In this document: one piece after another, positions 1-9,025 of the stretch
How the letters are laid out: each line of letters opens with the position of its first letter
How positions within the stretch are numbered: position 1 is the stretch's first letter
Source: Octadecabacter sp. SW4
GTDB lineage: Bacteria > Pseudomonadota > Alphaproteobacteria > Rhodobacterales > Rhodobacteraceae
NCBI RefSeq assembly: GCF_008065155.1
Contig: NZ_CP042819.1
Coordinates: 310,001-374,000 of the forward strand
DNA: 64,000 bases
Direction: 5' to 3'
Notes under the pieces: generated by a model
Databases searched by the model: none
What the model saw: the letters and a program-made list of their open reading frames with translations, nothing else
What the model was told of the DNA's origin: nothing
Translations under genes and position numbers: made by a program

Positions 1-605
1 CAATCGATGAACCGTTCGAAATGCGGGATCGAATTGGCCCTGATTTTCGACGTGATCGGGCCCGGTTCAATCAGAATCACCGCAATCGCCGTGTCACGCA
101 TTTCAAGGCGCAGAACATCGGTCAGCCCCTCCATCGCGTATTTCGTTGCCACGTAGGCTCCGCGCCATTGCATCGGGATCAGCCCCAGCACGGAACTGCA
201 ATTCACTATCCGCCCGTGCCCCTGCGCGCGCATCACCGGGATCACGGCGCGGGTCAGCTCGTGCACGCCAAACAGATTGGTCTCAAAGATGTTGCGCAGG
301 GCATCGCGCGGCAAATCCTCGATCGCGCCGGGAATGGCATAGGCGCCGTTGTTAAATACGGCGTGCAGGGTGCCGCCTGTTCCAGCCAGCACCATGGCCA
401 GACCGGCATGAATGCTGTCGCTGTCGGCGTAATCGATCTGCGGGCTTTCAAAACCTTCATCACGCAGGCGGACGCAGTCGGCCTCTTGTCGGCAGGATGC
501 AAACACGCGCCAGCCCGCCGCACGCATACCGTGGGCCGCGTTATGGCCGATACCAGAGGAACACCCAGTGATCAGGATGCTGGGTTTGTCGGATTGATCT
601 GTCAT
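1..605 (-). CDS. Short-chain dehydrogenase/reductase, C-terminus outside window
   Basis: Cytosolic NAD(P)-dependent oxidoreductase of the classical SDR family; substrate unknown. Reading leftward from the ATG at 605 gives 201 codons with no stop before the window edge. Family marks are in order: the cofactor motif TGCSSGIG at residues 13-20, NNGAY at 85-89 (the NAG position), catalytic Ser137/Ser138, Tyr151 and Lys155 in YVATK, and PGPI at 181-184. The frame stays open throughout, so there is no frameshift. A short-chain reductase acting on a lipid or sugar alcohol is possible but cannot be chosen between from sequence. Confidence 0.9.
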   Translation of the reverse strand, partial: MTDQSDKPSILITGCSSGIGHNAAHGMRAAGWRVFASCRQEADCVRLRDEGFESPQIDYADSDSIHAGLAMVLAGTGGTLHAVFNNGAYAIPGAIEDLPRDALRNIFETNLFGVHELTRAVIPVMRAQGHGRIVNCSSVLGLIPMQWRGAYVATKYAMEGLTDVLRLEMRDTAIAVILIEPGPITSKIRANSIPHFERFID

Positions 606-644
606 TGTGCCTAAGTGACGTCAGATGGCGCCGCAAACAAGGGC

Positions 645-1127
645 TTAACTGTCACCCAGCAGCCGCTCTGCCATCCAGCCTTCTTGGCCGGTCTGGAAGA
701 TCAACACACGGGCCCAGCCATCAGCGTTGACTTCAAGCACCTCGGCCTCGGTGCCACGGGGCAGGGTGTCAAGCACGCGATACCCAGTGCCCGGCCCACT
801 GCGCATATTCACACGTTCAGCCGCAACCGAGCGCATGTCCTGCACCGCGACTTCGGGGACCACGTCGACGATGTCGGGCTGAGTTTCTTCGGCGGGCTGA
901 GGTTCATAGGCCGCAGCCAGCGTCATGAGCGTTTCGGTTTCGGCGCGCGCGACGATGTCTTGCGCAACCTCGGGTTCGACCGCAGGTGCGACCACTTGCG
1001 CGACGACAGCCTCGGCAGGTTCGGTAATTTCTACGGTCGCCACTTCGGGCACGAAATCGGCCCCACCGGACAATTCATAGTATCCCCAGCCCAAAAAGCC
1101 GAAGGTCAGCACAATAAAACGAGTCAC
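645..1127 (-). CDS. Membrane-anchored bacterial SH3-domain protein
   Basis: A 160-residue envelope protein of unknown role. It has one N-terminal hydrophobic segment (about residues 3-19), then a long Ala/Glu/Val/Pro-rich linker, then a C-terminal SH3_3-like domain. The domain is marked by VNMRSGPGTGYRVLDTL, GTEAEVLEV, GWARV and EGWMAERLL. Bacterial SH3 domains of this type usually bind peptidoglycan or peptides. I chose the GTG at 1127 because GGGGGA lies about 8 nt upstream of it; a TTG start 24 bases earlier is the alternative. It is transcribed away from parC and just upstream of the SDR gene. Confidence 0.75.
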   Translation of the reverse strand: MTRFIVLTFGFLGWGYYELSGGADFVPEVATVEITEPAEAVVAQVVAPAVEPEVAQDIVARAETETLMTLAAAYEPQPAEETQPDIVDVVPEVAVQDMRSVAAERVNMRSGPGTGYRVLDTLPRGTEAEVLEVNADGWARVLIFQTGQEGWMAERLLGDS

Positions 1128-1269
1128 GACAAATCCCCCAGAGATTCGCAAAGTTCACAAACAGTAACGCCAAGTTACATCACCGAGAGCGGAGCGGGCA
1201 GGGAAAAGTTTAACATCCTTCCCCGTTTGTGTGCTTTACGCCTCAATTGTCGATGGATACACAGCATCT

Positions 1270-3591
1270 ATGAGCAGTGACGTAGACGACCCCAATATCG
1301 GCATGCCCGACCTGACAGAACCGTTGCGCCGCGCGCTGGGCGAGCGGTATCTGACCTATGCGTTATCCACGATCATGCACCGCGCATTGCCGGATGCGCG
1401 TGACGGGCTGAAACCCGTGCATCGCCGGATTTTGTTTGCGATGTCGCGGTTGAAGCTCACCGCGACGGGAGGTTTCCTTAAATCTGCCAAGATCAGCGGC
1501 GATACGATGGGCGATTTTCACCCGCATGGTGATATGGCGATCTACGATGCGATGGCCCGCCTCGCGCAGGACTTTAACGTGCGTTATCCGCTGGTCCACG
1601 GGCAGGGGAATTTCGGCAATATCGACGGTGATAACCCCGCTGCCAGTCGCTATACCGAGGCCCGCATGACCGCCGCTGCCGAGGCCTTGTTGGAAGGTAT
1701 GGCTGAAAATGCGGTTGATTTCCGCCCCAACTATGACGGGCGCCTTGAAGAACCCGTTGTTCTGCCCGCCGCCTTTCCGAACCTGCTTGCCAATGGGTCC
1801 AGCGGAATTGCCGTGGGGATGGCTACGAACATCCCGCCGCACAACCTGCACGAATTGATTGATGCCTGCCTGCATCTGATCAAATCGCCGAATGCCCGGG
1901 ATGAAACGCTGGTTGAATACATCCCCGGCCCCGATTTCCCGACCGGCGGCGTGATCGTTGAACCGCCCGAGAATATCCGCGAGGCCTATCGCAGCGGCAA
2001 GGGCGGATTTCGTCTGCGCTGCCGTTGGGAGGTCGAGGATCTGGGCCGTGGCCAGTGGCAGGTGATCGTCACCGAGATCCCCTATCAGGTGCAGAAATCC
2101 AAACTGATCGAAAAGCTGGCCGAGGTGATCCAGACCAAAAAGGTGCCGATCCTTGGGGATGTGCGTGACGAAAGCGCCGAGGATATCCGTATTGTTCTGG
2201 AACCCCGTTCGAAAAACGTCGATCCTGAAGTGTTGATGGGCATGTTGTTCCGCAACTCGGATCTGGAAACACGGTTCAGTCTGAATATGAACGTGTTGAT
2301 CGACGGGCTGACGCCGCAGGTCTGTAGCCTGAAAGAAGTGCTGCGCGCCTTCCTTGATCACCGGCGCGATGTGTTGATCCGCCGCAGCGAACATCGCATG
2401 GCCAAGATTGATCACCGTCTTGAGGTGCTTGAAGGCTTTATCGTTGCCTTCCTGAACCTTGATCGTGTGATCGACATTATCCGCTACGACGATGATCCCA
2501 AAGCCGCCTTGATGCACGAGGATTGGGGCAAGGATCACGTACGCGCGCGCGATGAATCCGATTACGTCAGCCCCGCGCGCCTACCCGAGGGGGAGGAGCC
2601 GGGGCTGTCAGATGTGCAGGCCGAAGCGATCCTCAATATGCGTCTGCGCAGCCTGCGCCGCCTCGAGGAGCTGGAGCTGATCCGCGAGCGCGACGCCTTG
2701 ATGAAGGAACGCGCCGACCTCGAAGACCTGCTGGACTCCGAAGACCTGCAATGGTCCCGGATTGCCGAACAATTGCGCGAGACCCGCAAACAATTTGGTC
2801 GTGACAGTGCAGGTGGCGCGCGCCGCACCACATTTGCCGAAGCGGGCGAGGTCGAGGATGTGCCGCTGGAGGCGATGATCGACAAAGAGCCAATCACCGT
2901 TGTCTGTTCGGAAATGGGATGGATTCGCGCGATGACGGGCCACATCGACCTGACCCGCGAGCTGAAATTCAAGGATGGCGACGAATCCCGCTTCGTGTTT
3001 CATGCCCAGACCACCGACCGCCTTTTGGTGTTCGGCAGCAACGGGCGTTTTTACACGATGAGCGCGTCAAACCTGCCCGGCGGGCGCGGTATGGGTGAAC
3101 CTCTGCGCCTGATGATTGACTTGCCCAACGAGGCAGATATCGTCGCGCTGTTTATCCACCAGCCCGGTCGCAGACTGCTTGTCGCTTCCAGCGCGGGTGA
3201 CGGTTTTGTCGTCCCCGAAGATGACGTGGTGGCGCAAACCCGCGCGGGCAAGCAGGTGCTGAACGTCAAGGATAACGTGCGCGCGATGGTCTGTGCGCCG
3301 GTGACGGGCGATCATTTGGCCTGCGTTGGCGAAAACCGCAAAGTGCTGGTGTTCCCGCTTGATGAACTGCCCGAAATGGGGCGCGGCAAGGGCGTGCGGT
3401 TGCAGAAATACAAGGATGGCGGCCTGTCGGATGCGACGACATTCGTGCTGGCCGAAGGGCTGTCCTGGCTTGATCCCGCAGGCCGCACCCGCACCGTCGA
3501 GGGCGGTGACCTTGCGGAATGGATCGCGAAACGGGCAGGGGCGGGTCGAATGGCGCCGCGCGGTTTCCCGCGCGACAACCGTTTTACCTGA
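1270..3591 (+). CDS. parC: DNA topoisomerase IV subunit A (ParC)
   Basis: ATP-dependent type IIA topoisomerase subunit that unlinks sister chromosomes together with ParE. The 773-residue protein begins at ATG 1270 ([11 protein letters not shown]) and carries the winged-helix core with HPHGD at 84-88. The catalytic tyrosine is Tyr128 in [10 protein letters not shown]. The C-terminal pinwheel blades contain repeated [14 protein letters not shown] turns. ParC rather than GyrA is favoured by length and by the short C-terminal domain. At the position of E. coli Ser80 this protein has Met89, and Asp93 replaces Glu84. Both lie in the quinolone-resistance region. Confidence 0.93.
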   Translation: MSSDVDDPNIGMPDLTEPLRRALGERYLTYALSTIMHRALPDARDGLKPVHRRILFAMSRLKLTATGGFLKSAKISGDTMGDFHPHGDMAIYDAMARLAQDFNVRYPLVHGQGNFGNIDGDNPAASRYTEARMTAAAEALLEGMAENAVDFRPNYDGRLEEPVVLPAAFPNLLANGSSGIAVGMATNIPPHNLHELIDACLHLIKSPNARDETLVEYIPGPDFPTGGVIVEPPENIREAYRSGKGGFRLRCRWEVEDLGRGQWQVIVTEIPYQVQKSKLIEKLAEVIQTKKVPILGDVRDESAEDIRIVLEPRSKNVDPEVLMGMLFRNSDLETRFSLNMNVLIDGLTPQVCSLKEVLRAFLDHRRDVLIRRSEHRMAKIDHRLEVLEGFIVAFLNLDRVIDIIRYDDDPKAALMHEDWGKDHVRARDESDYVSPARLPEGEEPGLSDVQAEAILNMRLRSLRRLEELELIRERDALMKERADLEDLLDSEDLQWSRIAEQLRETRKQFGRDSAGGARRTTFAEAGEVEDVPLEAMIDKEPITVVCSEMGWIRAMTGHIDLTRELKFKDGDESRFVFHAQTTDRLLVFGSNGRFYTMSASNLPGGRGMGEPLRLMIDLPNEADIVALFIHQPGRRLLVASSAGDGFVVPEDDVVAQTRAGKQVLNVKDNVRAMVCAPVTGDHLACVGENRKVLVFPLDELPEMGRGKGVRLQKYKDGGLSDATTFVLAEGLSWLDPAGRTRTVEGGDLAEWIAKRAGAGRMAPRGFPRDNRFT

Positions 3592-3745
3592 CACGCCGAC
3601 CAGCGGCGATTTCCGGCCAGCTGATCCGCTGCACGGCAGCTTGGCACAAGCGATATTCGCATGCACGCAAGGTTCACGTTGAACGCAGAGCGGTTGCCCG
3701 CACGATGTTGCTGGGGTAGCCATAGGGTATCCAAAGGGGAATGCC

Positions 3746-4387
3746 ATGATCCGTCTTTTTCTGTTGCTGATCGGTCTTACTGTCTTGACGGCCTGTGCTC
3801 GTGATGACCTTTCGCTTCCACCTGAACCGCTGGGCGCATACCGCATGGGCTTTAACATCGTGGTCGCGCCAAACCCCACGCTCGGGCCGCTGTCGCGCGA
3901 AGCCACGCCCGAGGAATGGGTGGCATCGGTCGAACAGGCACTTAACGACCGTTTCAGCCGGTTCGAAGGCAACCAGTATTATCACATCGCCGTGTCGGTG
4001 GACGGATATGTCCTCGCCAAACCCGGTGTGCCACTGATCTTTACGCCGAAATCAGTGATGATCATCGGCGTGACCTTTTACGAAGATGCAACCCAGACCA
4101 AGCTGAACGAAGAACCGATCCAACTGACCATCTTCGAAGCCTGTTGCAATGTGCCGTTGATCGGGTCGGGGCTGTCCAAGACCCGCGAAGAACAGCTCGA
4201 GGCGCTGTCATTCAACGCCGCACGCGCCATCGAACGCACGATGCGCGAGAACGGCGAATGGTTCGGCGGCTCTGACGAGGTGCTGGAGGCCGACGCCACA
4301 ATCGTGACCGGCAACGTGTTGGTCGACGACCCGGATGCGCTCCTGCCCGAGCAAACACCCGATCCAGACGCGCCATTGTCGAACTGA
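3746..4387 (+). CDS. Predicted outer-membrane/periplasmic lipoprotein, unknown function
   Basis: A 213-residue protein starting at ATG 3746, with AAAGGGGAA about 4-12 nt upstream. Residues 1-13 form a hydrophobic signal followed by the lipobox LTAC (Cys17), so it should be lipidated and exported. Asp follows two residues after the cysteine. The mature part contains a CC pair (EACCNVPLIGSG) and ends in an acidic, proline-rich tail. I recognise no domain. It lies between parC and tuf1, in the same direction, with a 90-nt gap to tuf1. Confidence 0.7.
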   Translation: MIRLFLLLIGLTVLTACARDDLSLPPEPLGAYRMGFNIVVAPNPTLGPLSREATPEEWVASVEQALNDRFSRFEGNQYYHIAVSVDGYVLAKPGVPLIFTPKSVMIIGVTFYEDATQTKLNEEPIQLTIFEACCNVPLIGSGLSKTREEQLEALSFNAARAIERTMRENGEWFGGSDEVLEADATIVTGNVLVDDPDALLPEQTPDPDAPLSN

Positions 4388-4390
4388 CGC

Positions 4391-4419
4391 TTGATTTCCT
4401 GCGTCAATGGCAATACATC
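4391..4419 (+). promoter_or_regulatory. Possible promoter for tuf1
   Basis: TTGATT at 4391-4396 and TACATC at 4414-4419 are separated by 17 nt, with the tuf1 ATG 58 nt further on. The match to the -10 consensus is weak. Support comes mainly from the same spacing seen at the clearer promoters in this window. Confidence 0.3.
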
Positions 4420-4477
4420 GCCCGCGATGATGTCCGGGGCCAATGGTGGTCCCCCCAACGAATAAGGCGCCTTGATC

Positions 4478-5653
4478 ATGGCTAAGGAAAAGTTTGCCCG
4501 CACGAAACCGCACGTAAACATTGGCACGATTGGTCACGTTGACCACGGCAAGACGACGTTGACGGCAGCGATCACCAAGTATTTCGGTGATTTTCAGGCG
4601 TATGACTCGATTGACGGCGCGCCCGAGGAGAAGGCCCGCGGGATCACGATCTCGACGGCGCACGTCGAGTATGAGACCGAGACGCGCCACTATGCGCACG
4701 TCGACTGCCCCGGGCACGCCGACTATGTGAAGAACATGATCACCGGTGCCGCCCAGATGGACGGCGCGATCCTGGTTGTGAACGCGGCCGACGGCCCGAT
4801 GCCGCAAACGCGCGAGCACATCCTGCTGGGCCGCCAGGTGGGTATCCCCTACATGGTTGTTTACATGAACAAGGTCGATCAGGTTGACGACGAAGAGCTG
4901 CTGGAACTGGTCGAGATGGAAATCCGCGAGCTTCTGAGCTCGTATGAATATCCCGGCGACGATATTCCGATCATCCGCGGGTCTGCGCTGGCGGCGATGG
5001 AAGGGCGCGACCCCGAGATCGGCGAGACCTCGATCAAGGCGCTGATGGAAGCTGTTGACAGCTACATCCCGACCCCTGCACGCGCTGTTGACCAGCCGTT
5101 CCTGATGCCGATCGAAGACGTGTTCTCGATCTCGGGCCGCGGCACGGTTGTGACCGGTCGTATCGAACGTGGTGTTGTGAACGTGGGCGACGAACTGTCG
5201 ATCGTGGGGATCCGCGACACAGGCAAGACGACCTGCACAGGCGTTGAAATGTTCCGCAAGCTGCTGGATCGCGGTGAAGCTGGCGACAACGTTGGTGTTC
5301 TGCTGCGCGGGATCGACCGTGACGGCGTTGAGCGTGGTCAGGTTCTGTGCAAGCCCGGTTCTGTGAACCCGCACACCAAGTTCGAGGCCGAAGCCTATAT
5401 CCTGACCAAGGAAGAGGGTGGCCGTCACACGCCGTTCTTCGCCAACTACCGTCCGCAGTTCTACTTCCGCACGACGGATGTGACCGGCACGGTTGTGCTG
5501 CCCGAAGGCACGGAAATGGTGATGCCCGGCGATAACCTGAAGTTCACAGTCGAACTGATCGCCCCGATCGCTATGGAAGACGGGTTGCGCTTCGCGATCC
5601 GCGAAGGCGGCCGCACCGTTGGCGCAGGTGTTGTCAGCAAAATCATCGAATGA
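4478..5653 (+). CDS. tuf: Elongation factor Tu, copy 1
   Basis: GTPase that delivers aminoacyl-tRNA to the ribosome. It has 391 residues from ATG 4478 (MAKEKF); an in-frame ATG two codons earlier has no better ribosome site. G1 GHVDHGKT, G3 DCPGH and G4 NKVD are present. The coding sequence matches the second copy at 27329-28504 except for one synonymous base, T at 5572 in an Ala codon. The ribosome-binding site (AAGG about 10 nt upstream) is much weaker than the AAGGAGG of copy 2, so the two copies probably differ in expression. Confidence 0.98.
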   Translation: MAKEKFARTKPHVNIGTIGHVDHGKTTLTAAITKYFGDFQAYDSIDGAPEEKARGITISTAHVEYETETRHYAHVDCPGHADYVKNMITGAAQMDGAILVVNAADGPMPQTREHILLGRQVGIPYMVVYMNKVDQVDDEELLELVEMEIRELLSSYEYPGDDIPIIRGSALAAMEGRDPEIGETSIKALMEAVDSYIPTPARAVDQPFLMPIEDVFSISGRGTVVTGRIERGVVNVGDELSIVGIRDTGKTTCTGVEMFRKLLDRGEAGDNVGVLLRGIDRDGVERGQVLCKPGSVNPHTKFEAEAYILTKEEGGRHTPFFANYRPQFYFRTTDVTGTVVLPEGTEMVMPGDNLKFTVELIAPIAMEDGLRFAIREGGRTVGAGVVSKIIE

Positions 5654-5664
5654 TGATTTAGCTG

Positions 5665-5682
5665 GGCGGGGTTCACCCCGCC
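5665..5682. repeat. Palindrome after tuf1, GGCGGG-type
   Basis: Perfect 7-bp arms GGCGGGG and CCCCGCC flank a TTCA loop. It resembles the GGCGGG variant of the dispersed palindromes seen elsewhere in the window. No T run follows, so it is not an ordinary terminator. A second palindrome, ACTTGGC-GCA-GCCAAGT, follows at 5704-5720. Confidence 0.6.
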
Positions 5683-5749
5683 AAACGCCCGTGGGTCACA
5701 GTAACTTGGCGCAGCCAAGTGCACGAGACCCCTCGGAAAAACAAAAGAA

Positions 5750-5776
5750 GGCCCCGTCAAAAGCGGGGCCGTTTGC
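5750..5776 (+). terminator. Probable intrinsic terminator of tuf1
   Basis: GGCCCCG (5750-5756) pairs with CGGGGCC (5764-5770) around a TCAAAAG loop. The following GTTTGCGTT is only moderately T-rich, so efficiency is uncertain. An A-rich stretch precedes the stem, as is usual. Confidence 0.65.
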
Positions 5777-6002
5777 GTTCAGATCTAGGGCAGCTTGGAT
5801 GACACTCGGGCGCTTACGCTTATATTGGTGAACAAAAGGCCGCAGGACTCACCCGTGGCATTTCATGAATAATTGAATATTGCCGGATATTTGCCGATCG
5901 ATTGTGCGGTCGAGACCAATTCGAAATGCATTGGCCGTGGTATCATGCTAGTCTAATTCGACAGGACGCCGAAATCGCATTGATCGGTAGAAAGGTGGCA
6001 TA
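5777..6002. other. Non-coding interval before the secreted glycosidase-like gene
   Basis: No credible reading frame was found here. Composition is visibly richer in A and T than in the flanking genes. The only element I can support is the promoter-like pair at 5931-5959. Confidence 0.5.
5931..5959 (+). promoter_or_regulatory. Possible promoter for the secreted glycosidase-like gene
   Basis: TTGGCC (5931-5936) and TAATTC (5954-5959) are separated by 17 nt and lie 44 nt before the ATG at 6003. A TATCAT at 5941 is a competing -10 without a good partner. Confidence 0.4.
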
Positions 6003-7148
6003 ATGGTGCGCGCGGTTCTCTTATTCGCAATTGCTTCAATGATGTTCGCTCCGCCTGCGTCTGCCGACGCATCTAAGCTGCCGCTGCTCCCGGACGGCCA
6101 ATACCAAACGTTTGAAACCGGCTTTAACATCGACAACCCACGCTTTGTTCGCAATGCGATCCGACGCTATCAAGACGATGCAACAGAAGCAGGGATGCGG
6201 GTCAAGCCGTTCGAGATTGGCTGGAGTGAGATTGAGCCTTTGGAAGGACGTTACCAGCTTGATGAATTTGAAGATCGCTTGGCGTCCTATCGTGATCAAG
6301 GTTGGCGTCCACTCGTGTTCCTACGTGCCATCGATTCCGATGATATAACGGTTCCTCGCTATCTTAAGGGCACCGATGAACCTATGTCGCTCACGGATGT
6401 GGATGTCAGTTCGCCACGTTTTATCGAAAGGTACAACGCGCTGATGGATGAAGTTGTACCGTTGGTTCGCCAGTACGGCGGCTTTGCCATCATGATCGTA
6501 AACGAGGCGGACAACTTCCTAACGCCGTATCCGGAGCTTACCGAACAGGTCACGCAGTTCGTGGATGCCGTACGAGACCATGTCCACGGCATTGACCCCG
6601 ACATGGCCGTCGGTGTCGCGCTGTCCAATGGGTTTGACTACGACGACGATCTGGATCTTATCCGTGACCCGCTCCCCCATCATTTGGCGTTGATTGAAGC
6701 CAGCGATATCGCAGTGTTCAACTTCTACTGCCGCAGGGTGCCTCTTGCAGATCAATCAGCGTCGGTGCGCCAACGCATCGACGCAAGAGTTCGCGCTGCA
6801 AATGGCAAAGACGTCATTTTTCAAGAGGTGGGTTGCCCGAGCGGGGGCGCCGATGGATTTTCACTTGAACATCAACGCCAGTTTTTTGCTCAGTATTTTC
6901 AAGCCGTTTCTGATACCTCCGTCCGTGTCTCAGTCGTTTTTCAGCTTGTCGACTGGACCCAGGCCACTATCGACTTTTACGGGAATGCACTTCAGCCGCT
7001 TATGGATGCGGAACCGGCGTTTCGTGATAACCCCGAACTGATCTTTGTCTATCTGAATCAGTTGAGTACCATCGGAATCGTGGATGCGACGACTGGTGAG
7101 CCAAAGCCAGCGTGGTTCGAATTTTTGAATGCGATTGAACCTGAATGA
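6003..7148 (+). CDS. Secreted TIM-barrel glycoside hydrolase-like protein
   Basis: A 381-residue protein with a signal peptide (cleavage likely after Ala21, ASA/DA). Its start at 6003 has AAAGGTGG upstream. Two acidic motifs look like the catalytic pair of clan GH-A retaining glycosidases: VNEAD (Glu168, acid/base position) and FQEVG (Glu275, nucleophile position), about 107 residues apart. GWSEIEPLEGRYQ at about 73-85 resembles the early barrel strand in which such enzymes bind substrate. The target sugar is not predictable. The gene looks less GC-rich than its neighbours and sits alone between tuf1 and tRNA-Trp, so acquisition by transfer is plausible. Confidence 0.6.
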   Translation: MVRAVLLFAIASMMFAPPASADASKLPLLPDGQYQTFETGFNIDNPRFVRNAIRRYQDDATEAGMRVKPFEIGWSEIEPLEGRYQLDEFEDRLASYRDQGWRPLVFLRAIDSDDITVPRYLKGTDEPMSLTDVDVSSPRFIERYNALMDEVVPLVRQYGGFAIMIVNEADNFLTPYPELTEQVTQFVDAVRDHVHGIDPDMAVGVALSNGFDYDDDLDLIRDPLPHHLALIEASDIAVFNFYCRRVPLADQSASVRQRIDARVRAANGKDVIFQEVGCPSGGADGFSLEHQRQFFAQYFQAVSDTSVRVSVVFQLVDWTQATIDFYGNALQPLMDAEPAFRDNPELIFVYLNQLSTIGIVDATTGEPKPAWFEFLNAIEPE

Positions 7149-7524
7149 CAAGCGATCAGCCGACGCGCCGACAAAGCCTTTGTCGCACGAGGAGCCTTAG
7201 TCAATTTGTTCGAAACTCCTTCCCTGGCCCATCCCGCGACTCCGCCCTGAACGGCACAAGTCGCGAATCCATCCGCATGGCGGCGCCGTTGACGCATTCC
7301 CGGACCATCAAGGCACCCTAACCAAGGCCTTGCTCAGCAAGTCGGCATCCCGGGGTGGACCGGCGCAGCCGCACCCGAATCCAGCCACACCTCCTGCGTT
7401 GCTCGCGGCGAAACCGCGCATCGCATCATCGGGCTACCGCGCCCGCACCGCCGAAGAAATCGTCCGCGAGGTCTTTGGCCCCAAGTCGGGACGCTAAACT
7501 TGATGCCGACAAACGAATTCTACC
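7149..7524. other. Non-coding interval with a possible gene remnant
   Basis: No complete gene was found. One frame stays open from 7201 to the TAA at 7495-7497 and ends in a protein-like sequence (SGYRARTAEEIVREVFGPK), but it has no ATG and no ribosome site. It may be the decayed 3' end of a lost gene. Other short frames here are Arg/Pro-rich and look spurious. Confidence 0.35.
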
Positions 7525-7553
7525 TTGCCTATTTTGCGCGCCCTCGCTAGACC
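7525..7553 (+). promoter_or_regulatory. Promoter for tRNA-Trp and downstream secE block
   Basis: TTGCCT (7525-7530) and TAGACC (7548-7553) are 17 nt apart. The predicted start point falls a few bases before the mature tRNA. A GC-rich stretch (CGGCCTCGG) lies between the -10 and the start, as is common in promoters subject to stringent control. Confidence 0.55.
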
Positions 7554-7565
7554 CGGCCTCGGCTT

Positions 7566-7641
7566 AGGGGTTTAGCTCAGTTGGTAGAGCATCGGTCTCC
7601 AAAACCGAGGGTCGTGGGTTCGAGTCCCTCAGCCCCTGCCA
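7566..7641 (+). tRNA. trnW: tRNA-Trp (anticodon CCA)
   Basis: A 76-nt cloverleaf with encoded CCA end. The acceptor AGGGGTT (7566-7572) pairs with AGCCCCT (7631-7637), including one G-T pair. The D loop contains the TTGGTAGAGC motif, the anticodon CCA is at 7599-7601 in loop CTCCAAA, and the T loop is GGTTCGAGTCC. Its place directly upstream of secE-nusG is the usual proteobacterial arrangement. Confidence 0.97.
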
Positions 7642-7672
7642 AGCCACAACCGTGCTGCGGGAAAGGTTGATC

Positions 7673-8629
7673 GTGGGAAAACCCGTTTCCGTCGCGGTGC
7701 ATATCGGCGCTCACAAAACGGCAACCTCGCATTTTCAGAAATCACTGTCGGCGCAGCGCGAGCTGTTGATCGACGCGGGTATTCGCACCTATGGTCCCGA
7801 CTATTTGCGGCGTCCGGGGCGATCTATTCAGGCGATGTTTGGCCTGCCAATGCGCGACGCCCGCCCTGCGCGCCGTTCGCCGCAGGACCAGATAGCGTTT
7901 TTGGCCAAGGGCGGCACCCGAATCGTATTCACCGAGGAAAACCTGACCGGCAGCCTTCATGACGGCGCGGGTGGCGTTGTGTTTCCCTTGTGTCAGCGGG
8001 CCGAGGACCGCCTTACGCCCTTTGCGGCCAAAATCGCGCCCTCGCCGCTGGATGTGTTCCTGTGCATCCGTGATCCGGCTGGGTTTCTGACCTCGGCCTA
8101 TGGGCAGACCATCCTTGGCGGCGGGTCGGCGATGGCGCCTGATGCATTTCGCGATGCCACGCCGCTGGCTGCTGTGAACTGGGCTGACGTTGCGACGCGG
8201 CTGCGTGCAATCGCGCAGATCAACAAGGTCACGGTCTGGCGCTACGAAGATTATGCGCAGGTGTTTCGCCTGGTGTGTCGGCGGATGTTGCGCTGGCGGA
8301 TCGGTGGGCAGATGAACCCGCTGCCGTCCCGTGTGCACGAAGGGCTGTCGGCGCAGGCTGTGGCGCAGTATTTTGACTGGCGTGCCAAGGGGCTGGCCCG
8401 CGATGATCTGGGTCTGCGTGCCCGTGCGGCCCATCCGGTCAGTCAAGGCCACGCCAGGTTCCGCCTGTTCGACGATGTCGAAATCGCGGCCTCGGCCCGC
8501 GCCTATGCCGCGCAAATTGCCCAGATCGAGGCGATCGACGGCGTGACTCTGCTGCATCCGCCCACCCCAAGTCTGCCAAGACTTGAAAACCCCGCCGCGA
8601 CCTCGTATGTCGCCACTGCCCGAGTATGA
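7673..8629 (+). CDS. Sulfotransferase-like P-loop protein
   Basis: A 318-residue cytosolic protein with the two signature sites of PAPS-dependent sulfotransferases. The 5'-phosphosulfate loop lies near the N-terminus (HIGAHKTATS, residues 10-19). A later 3'-phosphate site reads IRDPAGFLTSAYGQ. The acceptor is unknown; a cell-surface polysaccharide or lipid is a reasonable guess. I chose the GTG at 7673 because AAAGG lies 6 nt upstream; a longer GTG start at 7652 overlaps no better signal. It lies between tRNA-Trp and secE, where most relatives have no gene, and probably shares the tRNA promoter. Confidence 0.6.
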   Translation: MGKPVSVAVHIGAHKTATSHFQKSLSAQRELLIDAGIRTYGPDYLRRPGRSIQAMFGLPMRDARPARRSPQDQIAFLAKGGTRIVFTEENLTGSLHDGAGGVVFPLCQRAEDRLTPFAAKIAPSPLDVFLCIRDPAGFLTSAYGQTILGGGSAMAPDAFRDATPLAAVNWADVATRLRAIAQINKVTVWRYEDYAQVFRLVCRRMLRWRIGGQMNPLPSRVHEGLSAQAVAQYFDWRAKGLARDDLGLRARAAHPVSQGHARFRLFDDVEIAASARAYAAQIAQIEAIDGVTLLHPPTPSLPRLENPAATSYVATARV

Positions 8630-8638
8630 GGACCGATC

Positions 8639-8836
8639 ATGGCCAGAACCAACCCTATTCAGTTTATCCAGCAAACCCGTGCTGAGATTTCAAAGGTCAT
8701 CTGGCCCACCCGCCGCGAGGTCATTTTGACCACGGCAATGGTGTTCTTGATGGCGGCGGTGCTGGCGTTGTTCTTCTCGCTCGTTGATCTTGCAATCCGC
8801 TCGGGCCTTCAGGGCGTTCTCGGCTACTTCGGCTGA
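8639..8836 (+). CDS. secE: Preprotein translocase subunit SecE
   Basis: A 65-residue single-span inner-membrane protein that clamps SecY in the Sec translocon. The amphipathic helix with the family motif EISKVIWPTRREV precedes one transmembrane segment (about residues 30-55). This is the short alphaproteobacterial form, without the two extra spans of E. coli SecE. It starts 9 nt after the sulfotransferase-like gene and is followed by a terminator-like hairpin before nusG. Confidence 0.95.
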   Translation: MARTNPIQFIQQTRAEISKVIWPTRREVILTTAMVFLMAAVLALFFSLVDLAIRSGLQGVLGYFG

Positions 8837-8913
8837 TCTGCATGAAACTGCCCTTACCCCCTTGAAATCATGGGGGAGGAGCGGTAATTGCAGCGGACCT
8901 TCTGGAATGGCGT

Positions 8914-8947
8914 GCGGCGAATCGTGTTGCGCGCCGCTTTTTATTTT
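8914..8947 (+). terminator. Terminator-like hairpin between secE and nusG
   Basis: GCGGCG (8914-8919) pairs with CGCCGC (8932-8937), followed at once by TTTTTATTTT. It has the form of an intrinsic terminator or attenuator that would limit read-through from the tRNA-Trp promoter into nusG. A separate hairpin with arms CCCCC and GGGGG lies upstream at about 8856-8877. Confidence 0.55.
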
Positions 8948-9025
8948 CAGAAGCGACGGTCTAACCGTCTGAATAAATTGGAATTTTAGGGCTTTGCGGC
9001 CCGTGGCGACGAGGGTTCGAAGAAC

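Noticed and set aside
254..523. Apparent frameshift or small leftward gene in the first 600 bases
   Set aside because: Careful reading of the other frame gives a continuous SDR from 605 to the edge; the small frame is its shadow.
7355..7567. Rightward 70-codon frame before tRNA-Trp
   Set aside because: It runs through the tRNA promoter and into the tRNA, and its composition is Arg/Ser/Pro-rich filler.
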